Below are positions 17,244-24,979 of a DNA stretch of 64,000 nucleotides, in pieces. This stretch comes from Haloechinothrix sp033042135 (GTDB taxonomy: Bacteria; Actinomycetota; Actinomycetes; Mycobacteriales; Pseudonocardiaceae), in assembly GCF_033042135.1 (NCBI RefSeq), contig NZ_WBXM01000005.1, positions 251,994 through 315,993 on the forward strand. The letters are read 5' to 3'. The translations under genes were made by a program, and so were the position numbers. Under the pieces are notes generated by a model. It saw only the letters and a list, made by a program, of their open reading frames with translations, had not been told where the DNA came from and ran no database searches. How positions within the stretch are numbered: position 1 is the stretch's first letter; every line of letters starts with the position of its first letter.

Positions 17244-17960
17244 TCAGGGCTTGGACCCCGGGGCACCGTCCGTCCGCACCTCGGTCACGATGCGGTACCG
17301 GTCCCCGCGGAAGATCGAGCGCACGAACTCGACGACGGTGCCGTCCCCGCTCCTGCTGGTGCGCTCGAACAGGAACGCAGGCGAATGCACCGGTACTCCG
17401 AGCAGCTCCGACTCCTCCGGGGCGGTCACGGTGGGCTCCAGCTCCTGCAGCGAGGTGGCCACCCGCAATCCGAAACGCTGCTCGGCGAGCTCGTAGAAGG
17501 AGCGGTCGACCAGCTCGGCTCCGGTCAACCCGGGGACGAGCGCGGCGGGCACGTGCAGCTCCTCGATGGCCATGGGCCACCCGTCGGCCAACCGCAACCG
17601 GTGCACGCGCAGCACCTCCACACCGGGCGAGATCTCCAACCGCCTGCCGATCACCGCGCCAGCCGGGCGGATCGACTCCGCCACCGTGCGCGCGCCCGGC
17701 ACGTGCCCCCGAGCGCGCATGTCCTCGGTAAACGACGCGACAGTCAGCGGCTGCGCGACCTTCGGCGCGGCGACGAACGTGCCCGCTCCGTGCCGCCGCA
17801 CCACCCGCCCCGTCGTGACCAGCTGGTCCACCGCCTTACGCAGGGTCATACGCGAAACCCCCAGCCTGCTCGCGAGCTCCCGCTCAGCAGGCAGCGGGTC
17901 GCCCGCCCGCATGCCGTCGACGAGGTCGAGCAGTACCTCGCGCACCTGCGTCGCTCGCAC
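17244..17960 (-). CDS. GntR/HutC family regulator (DasR/NagR-like)
   Basis: 238 aa. The winged helix-turn-helix (PLPAERELASRLGVSRMTLRKAVDQL, split by me at residue ~20-45) is followed by a UTRA ligand domain. DasR/NagR proteins of this family sense glucosamine-6-P or GlcNAc-6-P and repress nag genes. The gene is divergent from nagB-II/nagA across a 119-nt gap with a HutC-type palindrome, which supports a role in amino-sugar control. GTG 17960 is the start. Confidence 0.88.
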   Translation of the reverse strand: MRATQVREVLLDLVDGMRAGDPLPAERELASRLGVSRMTLRKAVDQLVTTGRVVRRHGAGTFVAAPKVAQPLTVASFTEDMRARGHVPGARTVAESIRPAGAVIGRRLEISPGVEVLRVHRLRLADGWPMAIEELHVPAALVPGLTGAELVDRSFYELAEQRFGLRVATSLQELEPTVTAPEESELLGVPVHSPAFLFERTSRSGDGTVVEFVRSIFRGDRYRIVTEVRTDGAPGSKP

Positions 17961-18000
17961 CGCATCCTCCCCGGGTTGCAGGACCTGCGGTCCACAAGTT

Positions 18001-18015
18001 TAGACCAATGGTATA
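18001..18015. promoter_or_regulatory. HutC/DasR-type operator overlapping a -10 element
   Basis: TAGACCAATGGTATA is an inverted repeat pairing at 6 of 7 positions around a central A. It shares the TAGACCA half-site with the DasR-responsive element consensus (TGGTCTAGACCA core) but in opposite arrangement. The -10-like TATAGT at 18012-18017 overlaps it, in front of the nagB-II gene, so a bound regulator would block transcription. Confidence 0.55.
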
Positions 18016-18079
18016 GTACGCGTGGTCCGTGTACGGCGAGGCGGCATCCACCGGACGACCGCGAGCGGGAAGGGCGCCC

Positions 18080-19150
18080 ATGACGACAGATTCGCAGGAA
18101 ACCGGGCCGCCCGGCAGGCGCATGCTGGACGAGATCCGCGAGCAGCCCGCTGTACTCGAACGGGTGCTCCGCGAGGGCGTGAGCGAGGCGCAGGCCGTCG
18201 CCGAGACGGTACGGGAACTCGGCCCGCGGTTCGTCCTACTGGCGGCCAGGGGAACCAGCGACCACGCGGCGCTGTACGCGAAGTACCTCATCGAGATCAC
18301 ACTCGGCCTGCCGTGCGGCATGGCCTCACCGTCCACTCTCACCGCCTACGCCGCCAATCCGCAGATGTCCGGCGTGCTGTGGATCGCGGTCAGCCAGTCG
18401 GGCGGCTCGACCGATCTCATCGAATCCACAGTGGCCGCTCGACGGGCAGGCGCGGTCACACTCGCGGTGACCAACCGGCCGAACTCCCCTCTCGCCGAGT
18501 CGGCCCGGCTACACCTGGATATCCGGGCCGGGCAGGAGCGTGCGGTCGCGGCGACCAAGACCTACACGGCGAGCCTGCTCACGCTCTGGCAGTTCGTGAC
18601 CGGCTGGCGGGGGGAAGGCACCGGAGCGGCACGCGCCCTGCCCGAGCTGGCCGCCCAGGTGGCCGAGCACGCCGAGGTACGACCGATCGCCGACCGTTAC
18701 CGGTTCGTGGATAAGCTGGTCACCACGGCGCGCGGCTACGCCTATCCCACGGCGCGGGAAGCGGCGCTGAAGCTGATGGAGACGTCCTACCTATCGGCGC
18801 ACGCGTTCTCCGGCGCGGATCTGCTCCACGGCCCGCTGGCGATGATCGATCAGGACCGACCGGTGATCGCGATCATTCCCGAGGGGGTCGGCGGCGCGGC
18901 GATGCGGCCAGTGGTGGATCAGCTGCACCAGCGCGGTGCCGACCTCTGCGTCGTGGGGGACACCTCGGTGGTGGCGGGTAGCGACTGCACGATCGGACTG
19001 CCCACAGGCACCGACCGCGGGGTGATCGAACAGCTCGCCCCGATCCTGCAGATCATCCCGCTGCAGCGGCTGGCACACACCATGGCCGTGGCCCGTGGCT
19101 ACGACCCCGACGCACCGCGCGGCCTGCACAAGGTGACGTCGACATGGTGA
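18080..19150 (+). CDS. nagB2: SIS-domain glucosamine-6-phosphate deaminase-like protein (NagB-II/AgaS type)
   Basis: 356 aa with two SIS phosphosugar-binding domains, as in the isomerase half of GlmS. The first holds SQSGGSTDLIES (phosphate-binding serines) and the family stretch ERAVAATKTYTAS; the second holds LLHGPLAMI. Without the glutaminase domain such proteins act as glucosamine-6-P deaminases/isomerases. Start ATG 18080 fits homologue length. It overlaps nagA by 7 nt and lies behind the DasR-like operator: a GlcNAc-6-P to fructose-6-P pathway. Confidence 0.85.
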   Translation: MTTDSQETGPPGRRMLDEIREQPAVLERVLREGVSEAQAVAETVRELGPRFVLLAARGTSDHAALYAKYLIEITLGLPCGMASPSTLTAYAANPQMSGVLWIAVSQSGGSTDLIESTVAARRAGAVTLAVTNRPNSPLAESARLHLDIRAGQERAVAATKTYTASLLTLWQFVTGWRGEGTGAARALPELAAQVAEHAEVRPIADRYRFVDKLVTTARGYAYPTAREAALKLMETSYLSAHAFSGADLLHGPLAMIDQDRPVIAIIPEGVGGAAMRPVVDQLHQRGADLCVVGDTSVVAGSDCTIGLPTGTDRGVIEQLAPILQIIPLQRLAHTMAVARGYDPDAPRGLHKVTSTW

Positions 19151-20409
19151 CCGGCATGACCGGCGACGCGACCGGCTCACCTGGTGAGGCGCCCGGCACC
19201 GTGGCAGGCGGTCCGACACTCCCGGAGGGCAGAGAGAGCACGGAAGGCGTCGAACGCACGGAGATCGTGCTGGTGGCCGACACCGTGCTGACTCCGGATA
19301 CGGTGCTCGCGCCGGGCTGGGTGCATGTCGCCGGCGACCGGGTGCGGGCGACCGGCACCGGGACTCCCGCATCTCACCTGCCGCGACGGACGCTGACCGG
19401 GCATACCATCCTGCCGGGACTCGTCGATGTGCACTGCCACGGTGGCGGCGGTTCCAGCTACACCGACGGCGATTCGGACGGTGCTGCCGCCGCAGCCGGT
19501 GTGCACCGCGCCCACGGCACGACCAGCACCGTGGCCAGCCTGGTGACCGCACCGCTCGACGAGCTGGAACGCGCCGTACGGGCGCTGGCCGAGCTCGTCG
19601 ACGACGGGTTGCTCGCCGGGATCCACCTGGAAGGGCCCTGGCTGAGCGCCAGCCACTGCGGCGCCCACGATCCCGCGTTGCTGCGCCCGCCACGTGCCGA
19701 CGAGGTCGAGCGGCTACTCGCGGCGGGCAGGGGAACGATCACGATGGTCACCCTCGCCCCCGAGCTGGCGGGCGGGCTCGACGCCATCCGTCGCGTGACC
19801 GGCCACGGTGCGGTGGCAGCCGTCGGTCACACCGATGCGGACTACGACACCACCCGCGCGGCGATCGACGCGGGCGCGACCGTGGGCACGCACCTGTTCA
19901 ACGGTATGCCCGGCATGCACCACCGCGAGCCTGGGCCTGCGGCGGCGCTGTTGGAGGACGAGCGCTGCCGGGTGGAGCTCATCGCCGACGGGCACCACGT
20001 ACACGGCGCGATGCTGCGGCAGGCCATGCGGCTGGCTGGCCAGGAACGCTACCTGCTCATCAGCGACGCGATCGCCGCGACCGCGGCGGGTGACGGTCGC
20101 TACCGCGTCGGCGGGCTCGAGGTGATCGTGCGCGACGGGCAGGCACGGGTGCCGGGAACCGGCTCGCTGGCAGGCAGCACGGTGACGCTGCACGAAGCGC
20201 TGCGCCGCGTCACCCGCGCGACCGCCACACCACTGGCGGAGACCGCCAGCGCGGCCACGCGCACTCCCGCGGCCGTGCTCGGCCGTACCGACATCGGCAC
20301 GCTGGCTCCCGGCTGTCTCGCCGACCTGCTCGTGCTCGACAGCTCCCTGGACATCGCGGCCGTCATGCACCGCGGCCGCTGGGTACCGGCGGCGTGGGGC
20401 CGAACGTGA
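19144..20409 (+). CDS. nagA: N-acetylglucosamine-6-phosphate deacetylase
   Basis: 421 aa amidohydrolase that removes acetate from GlcNAc-6-P. Metal and catalytic motifs are in order: DVHCHGGGG, HLEGPWLS, GHTDADYD, THLFNGMPGMHHREPG, ISDAIA (catalytic Asp). The first ~35 residues (glycine/threonine-rich) precede the family homology, so the true start may be a later codon; ATG 19156 is near. It follows nagB-II with a 7-nt overlap and converges on the protease gene. Confidence 0.92.
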   Translation: MVTGMTGDATGSPGEAPGTVAGGPTLPEGRESTEGVERTEIVLVADTVLTPDTVLAPGWVHVAGDRVRATGTGTPASHLPRRTLTGHTILPGLVDVHCHGGGGSSYTDGDSDGAAAAAGVHRAHGTTSTVASLVTAPLDELERAVRALAELVDDGLLAGIHLEGPWLSASHCGAHDPALLRPPRADEVERLLAAGRGTITMVTLAPELAGGLDAIRRVTGHGAVAAVGHTDADYDTTRAAIDAGATVGTHLFNGMPGMHHREPGPAAALLEDERCRVELIADGHHVHGAMLRQAMRLAGQERYLLISDAIAATAAGDGRYRVGGLEVIVRDGQARVPGTGSLAGSTVTLHEALRRVTRATATPLAETASAATRTPAAVLGRTDIGTLAPGCLADLLVLDSSLDIAAVMHRGRWVPAAWGRT

Positions 20410-20462
20410 CGCCCGACGCGGTCTACGGAACGAACGTCACGTCGAGTGCCGTCGCTGGCCGC

Positions 20463-21194
20463 CTACTCCACGGTGCGCAACGTGACGGTGAACCCCGAGT
20501 CGGCGGCGTCGGCGAACATCCCCTCAAGGGAGATCCCGCCCTCACCGACGTACGGCAGGTCGGCGACACCGACACCCAGCGTGTTCACCAGGCCGAGTGC
20601 GGTGCCACCGTCAGACAGGTTAGCGACGGGGCCACCGGAATCGCCCGGGGTCACGAGCCCGTTGACGTAGTGCTGCGTGCCGTCGTTGTAACCGAGCACG
20701 CCGACACGCTGCTCCCTGGTGAGCGACGTCAGGTGGAAGCCGACACCGTGCCCTGAGAACTGGATGAGGTCACCGACCTGGGCGGAGTCCGTCGTAGACA
20801 CTCCCGTGGGAATCTGCGGGTGTCCCTTCATCGCGGGGTCGACGATGCCGGTGTACTCATCGTCGATCTCGATGAACGCGTAGTCCAGGTCGTCGGCCAT
20901 AAAGGCCACCTCGCCGAACTCCAACTCGGACTCCCCGAGGCTGGACGTGGCAAGCGAGATCCGCTGCCCGACCTCGTCGACGCAATGCGCGGCGGTTCCA
21001 CCGTAGACGTTGCCCGCCTGCGCGCCGGTCCCGTCGTAGATCCAGTTCAACGTGCAGTACCCGCTACCCGTCGTGATCGACGATCCTGGCTGGATCACCT
21101 GGTCCTGGGCGCCTGCCTGCGCCGGGGTGAGAGCGATCGTCGAGAGCGCCGTGCCTGCCACGATCGCCGCAGCGCGGTACACCCAGTGCTTCAT
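20463..21194 (-). CDS. Secreted chymotrypsin-like serine protease
   Basis: 243 aa S1-type protease. Signal peptide at 1 to ~28 (KHWVYRAAAIVAG ... TPAQAGAQ). Catalytic triad: His in GTAAHCVDE, Asp in DDLDYAFIEID, Ser in TPGDSGGPVA. Cysteines at GYCTLNW and AAHC can form the common disulfide. There is no long pro-region of the alpha-lytic kind. ATG 21194 begins the signal peptide; the longer frame upstream lacks one. The 261-nt upstream gap shared with cofC contains a C5-TAAC-G5 palindrome. Confidence 0.88.
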   Translation of the reverse strand: MKHWVYRAAAIVAGTALSTIALTPAQAGAQDQVIQPGSSITTGSGYCTLNWIYDGTGAQAGNVYGGTAAHCVDEVGQRISLATSSLGESELEFGEVAFMADDLDYAFIEIDDEYTGIVDPAMKGHPQIPTGVSTTDSAQVGDLIQFSGHGVGFHLTSLTREQRVGVLGYNDGTQHYVNGLVTPGDSGGPVANLSDGGTALGLVNTLGVGVADLPYVGEGGISLEGMFADAADSGFTVTLRTVE

Positions 21195-21314
21195 CGGCGA
21201 GCCATTCCTTCCGTAACCGTTCACGTACGCGGTGCCAGTGGACGCCACGCGACTGTCCCCGATGTCTTACCGCATCACGCCATCGAGTGACAAGACATGG
21301 CGCCTACCAGGCGC

Positions 21315-21334
21315 ATACCCCCTAACGGGGGATA
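21315..21334. promoter_or_regulatory. C5-TAAC-G5 palindrome (CsoR-family-operator-like)
   Basis: CCCCC (21318-21322), TAAC, GGGGG (21327-21331), flanked by ATA on both sides (ATA...GATA). A/T-C5-N4-G5-A/T resembles type 1 operators of CsoR-family metal or sulfide sensors. It lies 121 nt upstream of the protease ATG and 125 nt upstream of cofC. It could also be a simple hairpin; no csoR gene is in the window. Confidence 0.35.
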
Positions 21335-21455
21335 GCTTACGCCGACCCCCGCGATATCTGGTGCCAGGCAGTACGCTGAGGAACGGAACTCACGCCTGCC
21401 ACACTCGCTCGGCCCTCACCGTCCGCATTCAGACAGACCGACTTGGACACGCACC

Positions 21456-22136
21456 GTGACGCGCACTGTGGACCTCGTGATCCCGGTCAAGGCGTTACCC
21501 GACGCCAAGACCCGGCTGGTCGCCACGAGCGGACTGCGCGACCATGATCGGCATCGCCGCGCGGTGCTCGCGCTACTGACCGACACCGTGGCCGCGGCAC
21601 TCGCCGCCGAGCCGGTACGGCGGGTGGTCGTGATCACGCCCGATGACCACGTCGCGGATGCCGCCCGAACGGCAGGCGCCGAGCCGCTGGACGACACGAC
21701 GAGCGGCGGCCTCAACGCGGCCATCGAACACGGCGAACGTCACCTTCGCGCGCAAGACCCCGTTGTCGCGATCGGCGCGCTGCTGGCCGACCTTCCCGCG
21801 CTACGTCCCAAGGAGCTCGCCGCCGCCGTGCGGGCGGCGCGGGGCGGCAGAGCCTTCTGCCCCGACGCGGACGGAACCGGCACCACGCTGCTCCTCGGCG
21901 CCGAAGGTGGGCAGCTGCGCCCGCAGTTCGGCCCGTCCTCGGCGCGGGCACACCAGCTCAGCGGGGCATTCCTGCTGCACGGACCGTGGCCGAGCCTGCG
22001 CCGCGACGTCGATACCCTTTCCGACCTGCACGCTGCGGCGGACCTCGGGCTCGGCCACCACACCACCGCCATGCTGGCCACTGAACTGGCGCTGGCGCCG
22101 GTGGCCGCGGGCGGCGGCTACCCCCGCGGCGCGTAG
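21456..22136 (+). CDS. cofC: Phospholactate/phosphoenolpyruvate guanylyltransferase of coenzyme F420 synthesis
   Basis: 226 aa nucleotidyltransferase (CofC/FbiD). The N-terminal DLVIPVKALPDAKTRL is the nucleotide-binding signature, with VVVITPDD, LNAAIEHG and LLADLPALRP following. It makes the guanylated lactyl- or enolpyruvyl-phosphate donor that FbiA joins to Fo. GTG 21456. No fbiA/B/C nearby, but an F420-dependent LLM enzyme is encoded at 32843-33832. The 3' end overlaps the convergent MBL gene by 19 nt. Confidence 0.9.
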   Translation: MTRTVDLVIPVKALPDAKTRLVATSGLRDHDRHRRAVLALLTDTVAAALAAEPVRRVVVITPDDHVADAARTAGAEPLDDTTSGGLNAAIEHGERHLRAQDPVVAIGALLADLPALRPKELAAAVRAARGGRAFCPDADGTGTTLLLGAEGGQLRPQFGPSSARAHQLSGAFLLHGPWPSLRRDVDTLSDLHAAADLGLGHHTTAMLATELALAPVAAGGGYPRGA

Positions 22137-23134
22137 TGGTCGACCCCCGCCACATCGGTCACCGTCACCCGCTGCCGGTCGGCGAGGACGGTCAGGTGCG
22201 CGGCCGTCTCGACCACCGCCAGGAACTGGTTGAACTCGCCGAGCTCGGCGAATGAGCGCTCCCGCCGCGTCCAGCCGAGCCTGCCAGCGCACTCGTACAC
22301 CGTGCGCGCGCCCTCGCGGACCGCATTCTCCGTGGCGGCCAACCTGCGCTCGTGATGCTCCAGCAGCTCACCCACCCGCTGGTGCACGCTGTCGCCGACC
22401 GGACCGTGTGCCGGAAGCAGCCGCATGTCGGGGTAGTCACGCAGCAACGCAAGCGAGTCCAGGTAGTCGCTGAGTGGGGAGCGGGCCATGGCCCGCTCGA
22501 AGCCGATCGAGGGAGTGATGTGGGGAAGCACGTGATCGCCGCTGAACAGCAAGCCGGCTTCGGGGTCGCGATACACCACGTGCCCCCTGGTGTGGCCGGG
22601 GGTTGGCACGGCGTGCAGCACGCGCTTGTTCAGCTCGATATCGGTCGTGCCGCTGAGCCACTCATCCGGCCAGTCGTAAACCTGCCGGACCTCGTCGGGA
22701 TCGTAGCCGGAGCCGAACCGCTCCATCCACTCGGCCACGCCCCAGCGCAGCGGCTCGCCGAACCGGTCGTCGTACTCGTGCCGCAGCATCAGTTCGAGCG
22801 AGTGGCGCTCCCCCTGTCCCAGCGCGATCGGCGTGCCGTACTCGGCGCGCAACGCCACTCCCAGTGTGTAGTGATCGTGATGGATGTGCGTGATGAGGAA
22901 CCGGCGCACATCGGCGAGCTCGTACCCGATGTCCGACAGCCCGCTGGCGAGCTGCTCGCGTGCCTCGGCGACGTTCCATCCGGTATCGATCAGCACCACA
23001 CCGTCGGCGTCCTCGATCGCGTAAACGTTCACCGCCCGCAGCCCATCGTTGGGCATCGGCAGTGGGATCCGGTACACGCCGGGAGCGACCTCGTAGGTTC
23101 CCGGCTCGGACCACTGCGGCGAGTGTGCTGACAT
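22118..23134 (-). CDS. MBL-fold metallo-hydrolase
   Basis: 338 aa metallo-beta-lactamase superfamily hydrolase. The HxHxDH zinc motif is THIHHDH; later metal ligands sit in PTPGHTRGHVVY and FSGDHVLP. The C-terminal ~80 residues are a helical substrate-gate region (LLEHHERRLAATENAV). Homologues in actinobacteria sit with acyl-CoA or thioester metabolism, but substrate is not readable. ATG 23134 follows GGGAGGCAGG. It lies 111 nt downstream of the metallophore operon on the same strand, so read-through is possible. Confidence 0.88.
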   Translation of the reverse strand: MSAHSPQWSEPGTYEVAPGVYRIPLPMPNDGLRAVNVYAIEDADGVVLIDTGWNVAEAREQLASGLSDIGYELADVRRFLITHIHHDHYTLGVALRAEYGTPIALGQGERHSLELMLRHEYDDRFGEPLRWGVAEWMERFGSGYDPDEVRQVYDWPDEWLSGTTDIELNKRVLHAVPTPGHTRGHVVYRDPEAGLLFSGDHVLPHITPSIGFERAMARSPLSDYLDSLALLRDYPDMRLLPAHGPVGDSVHQRVGELLEHHERRLAATENAVREGARTVYECAGRLGWTRRERSFAELGEFNQFLAVVETAAHLTVLADRQRVTVTDVAGVDHYAPRG

Positions 23135-23245
23135 CCTGCCTCCCCTGAGCGCTGGTTCGGCGCCGCTCGGCTAAGCAAGCGCTTTGTCGCCAGGTTACCC
23201 GGGTGGTGCTATGACCCAGGTCTCACGCCGCTATCGCGGGCACTG

Positions 23246-24979
23246 TCAACGCAGCCGGTTGCCGAGTGCGAGCGCCGCAGCGCCGAGCACGGCCAGCGCG
23301 AGCACCGGCAGCGCCACCGCCCACGGGGCACGGTCGGCATACGGCAGGGCTTCGCCGAGCAACCGTCCCCACTCCGGGGCAGGCGGCTGTGCACCGAGCC
23401 CGAGAAAGCCGAGCGAGGCCAACGCCAACGCGATCGCGGGCAACCGCACGAGCGAGTGGCGCAGCAGTGGCGGCAGCACGGCTGGCAGCACATGCCGGGT
23501 CAGCAGCCACGTCTTCCCTGCCCCAACGGCACGCGCGCCGTCCAGGTGCGGCGCAGCCAGGTGTTCTGCCACCAGCAGCTGCGCGTGCCTGGCCAGCGGT
23601 GCCCACACGACGCACCCGACGGCCAGCGCCGCGCTGAACGTCCCAGGACCGGCCACCGCCGCGACCACCAGCCCGGCCATCACCGGCGGCACCGCGTTGA
23701 CGACATCGACCAAACCACCGCCCCGGCGCGGGTTGAGCAACCCGACCGCGAGGCCGATCGCCAGCGTCGCCGCGGTGACCGCCACCGCGACCCCGACGGT
23801 ATGCAGCGCACCGTGTCCCAGCCTGGCGAGGAGATCACGCCCGAGCGCGTCGGTACCGAACGGGTGCGCCATCGACGGCGGCTCGAGCCGGGCTGCCAGA
23901 TTCACCGTGTCGGGATCGGTCGTCAAGGCGATCACGACGGCCGCGCCGAGCGCCGCGACCAGCCCGGACGCGGCGAGGCCACCGCGCAGTCGCCCGCGAG
24001 GCAAGGGCTGTGCCGCGGTGAGCGCCGCCGTGTCCAGCGCAGGCCCGAGCAGGACACGCTGTGCCCGTTCACCGAGCGTCCCGGTGATCACCCCGATCGC
24101 CAGCAACACCAGCAGGCAGGCCTGTACCACGGGCAGATCCTGGGCGAGTGCGGCATCGGCGGCCAGGCGACCGATCCCGGGCACCGCGAACACGACTTCA
24201 ACGGCGACGGCACCACCGAGCAGGCCCGCGAAGATCAGCCCGAGCTGACCACAGACCACCGCGAGGGCGCGGCGCAGTACAGCCGGAGCGAGCCGTGCCG
24301 GGGTGATTCCCGCTGCTCGCCACGTCCGTACCCAGGGCTCGCCGAACACTGCGCGCACCGAGTCGACGGTGATCGTGCCGAGGATCGCGCCGGTGGGCAC
24401 CCCCAACGCGATCGCGGGCAGCACGGCGTGGACAGGCCCGTCCCAGCCCGCAGTCGGCAACGCCGCCAGCGGCACTGCGACGGCCACGACCAGGATCGAA
24501 GCCAGCAGGAACTCGGGAACGGCTGCCAGCGCGGCTGGCACCGTGGAGCGCGCGGCACCGTGATCGCCGGTGACGCCCCTGAGCAACGGCCGGGTCGCGA
24601 ACGCCGCTGCGAGCATGGCCGCGACCGCCACCGCAGCCGCGGCCAGTGTGAGCGACACGCCCAGCGCGGCGACCAGCTGCGGCGCGATGGGTTGCCCCGA
24701 AACCCACGAGGTGCCCGGATCGCCTCGCGCCAGCCCGGCCAGCCACTCGAGCAGGAACCGGACGGGGCCGTCGTCGAGCCCGAGCTCCGACCGCACCGAC
24801 TCCAGCGCGGCGTCATCGGGCTCTCGCTCGGCCGCCCTTGCCCGCAACACAGCCAGCGCCGGATCGCGTCCCGCCAGCAGTGGAAGCAAGCCGATTCCCA
24901 CGGTGACGGCGAGCACCGTGACGATCAGCCGCAGCCCGCGGGTGGCCGCCCGGCCCCCTGCGGCGACGGTCGAGCTCAT
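23246..24979 (-). CDS. Fused DppB-DppC type ABC permease (metallophore/nickel-peptide importer)
   Basis: 577 aa made of two permeases of the peptide/nickel family. Residues ~1-320 form a DppB-like half (LGLDDGPVRFLLEWLAGLARGD, then EAA loop WRAAGITPARLAPAVLRRA and VEVVFAVPGIGRL, each cited in part). Residues ~335-577 form a DppC-like half (HPFGTDALGRDLLARLGHG, EAA loop ARAVGAGKTWLLTRHVLP, LGFLGLGAQPPAPEWG). One chain therefore supplies the entire membrane pore. Start overlaps the substrate-binding protein stop (ATGA). No ATPase gene follows; an ATPase encoded elsewhere must serve it. Last gene of the Zur-box operon. Confidence 0.9.
   Translation of the reverse strand: MSSTVAAGGRAATRGLRLIVTVLAVTVGIGLLPLLAGRDPALAVLRARAAEREPDDAALESVRSELGLDDGPVRFLLEWLAGLARGDPGTSWVSGQPIAPQLVAALGVSLTLAAAAVAVAAMLAAAFATRPLLRGVTGDHGAARSTVPAALAAVPEFLLASILVVAVAVPLAALPTAGWDGPVHAVLPAIALGVPTGAILGTITVDSVRAVFGEPWVRTWRAAGITPARLAPAVLRRALAVVCGQLGLIFAGLLGGAVAVEVVFAVPGIGRLAADAALAQDLPVVQACLLVLLAIGVITGTLGERAQRVLLGPALDTAALTAAQPLPRGRLRGGLAASGLVAALGAAVVIALTTDPDTVNLAARLEPPSMAHPFGTDALGRDLLARLGHGALHTVGVAVAVTAATLAIGLAVGLLNPRRGGGLVDVVNAVPPVMAGLVVAAVAGPGTFSAALAVGCVVWAPLARHAQLLVAEHLAAPHLDGARAVGAGKTWLLTRHVLPAVLPPLLRHSLVRLPAIALALASLGFLGLGAQPPAPEWGRLLGEALPYADRAPWAVALPVLALAVLGAAALALGNRLR

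Noticed and set aside
16298..17731. 477-codon plus-strand open frame opposite BCCT and GntR genes
   Set aside because: Antisense to two well-supported genes and rich in His/Arg/Gln; a typical high-GC shadow.
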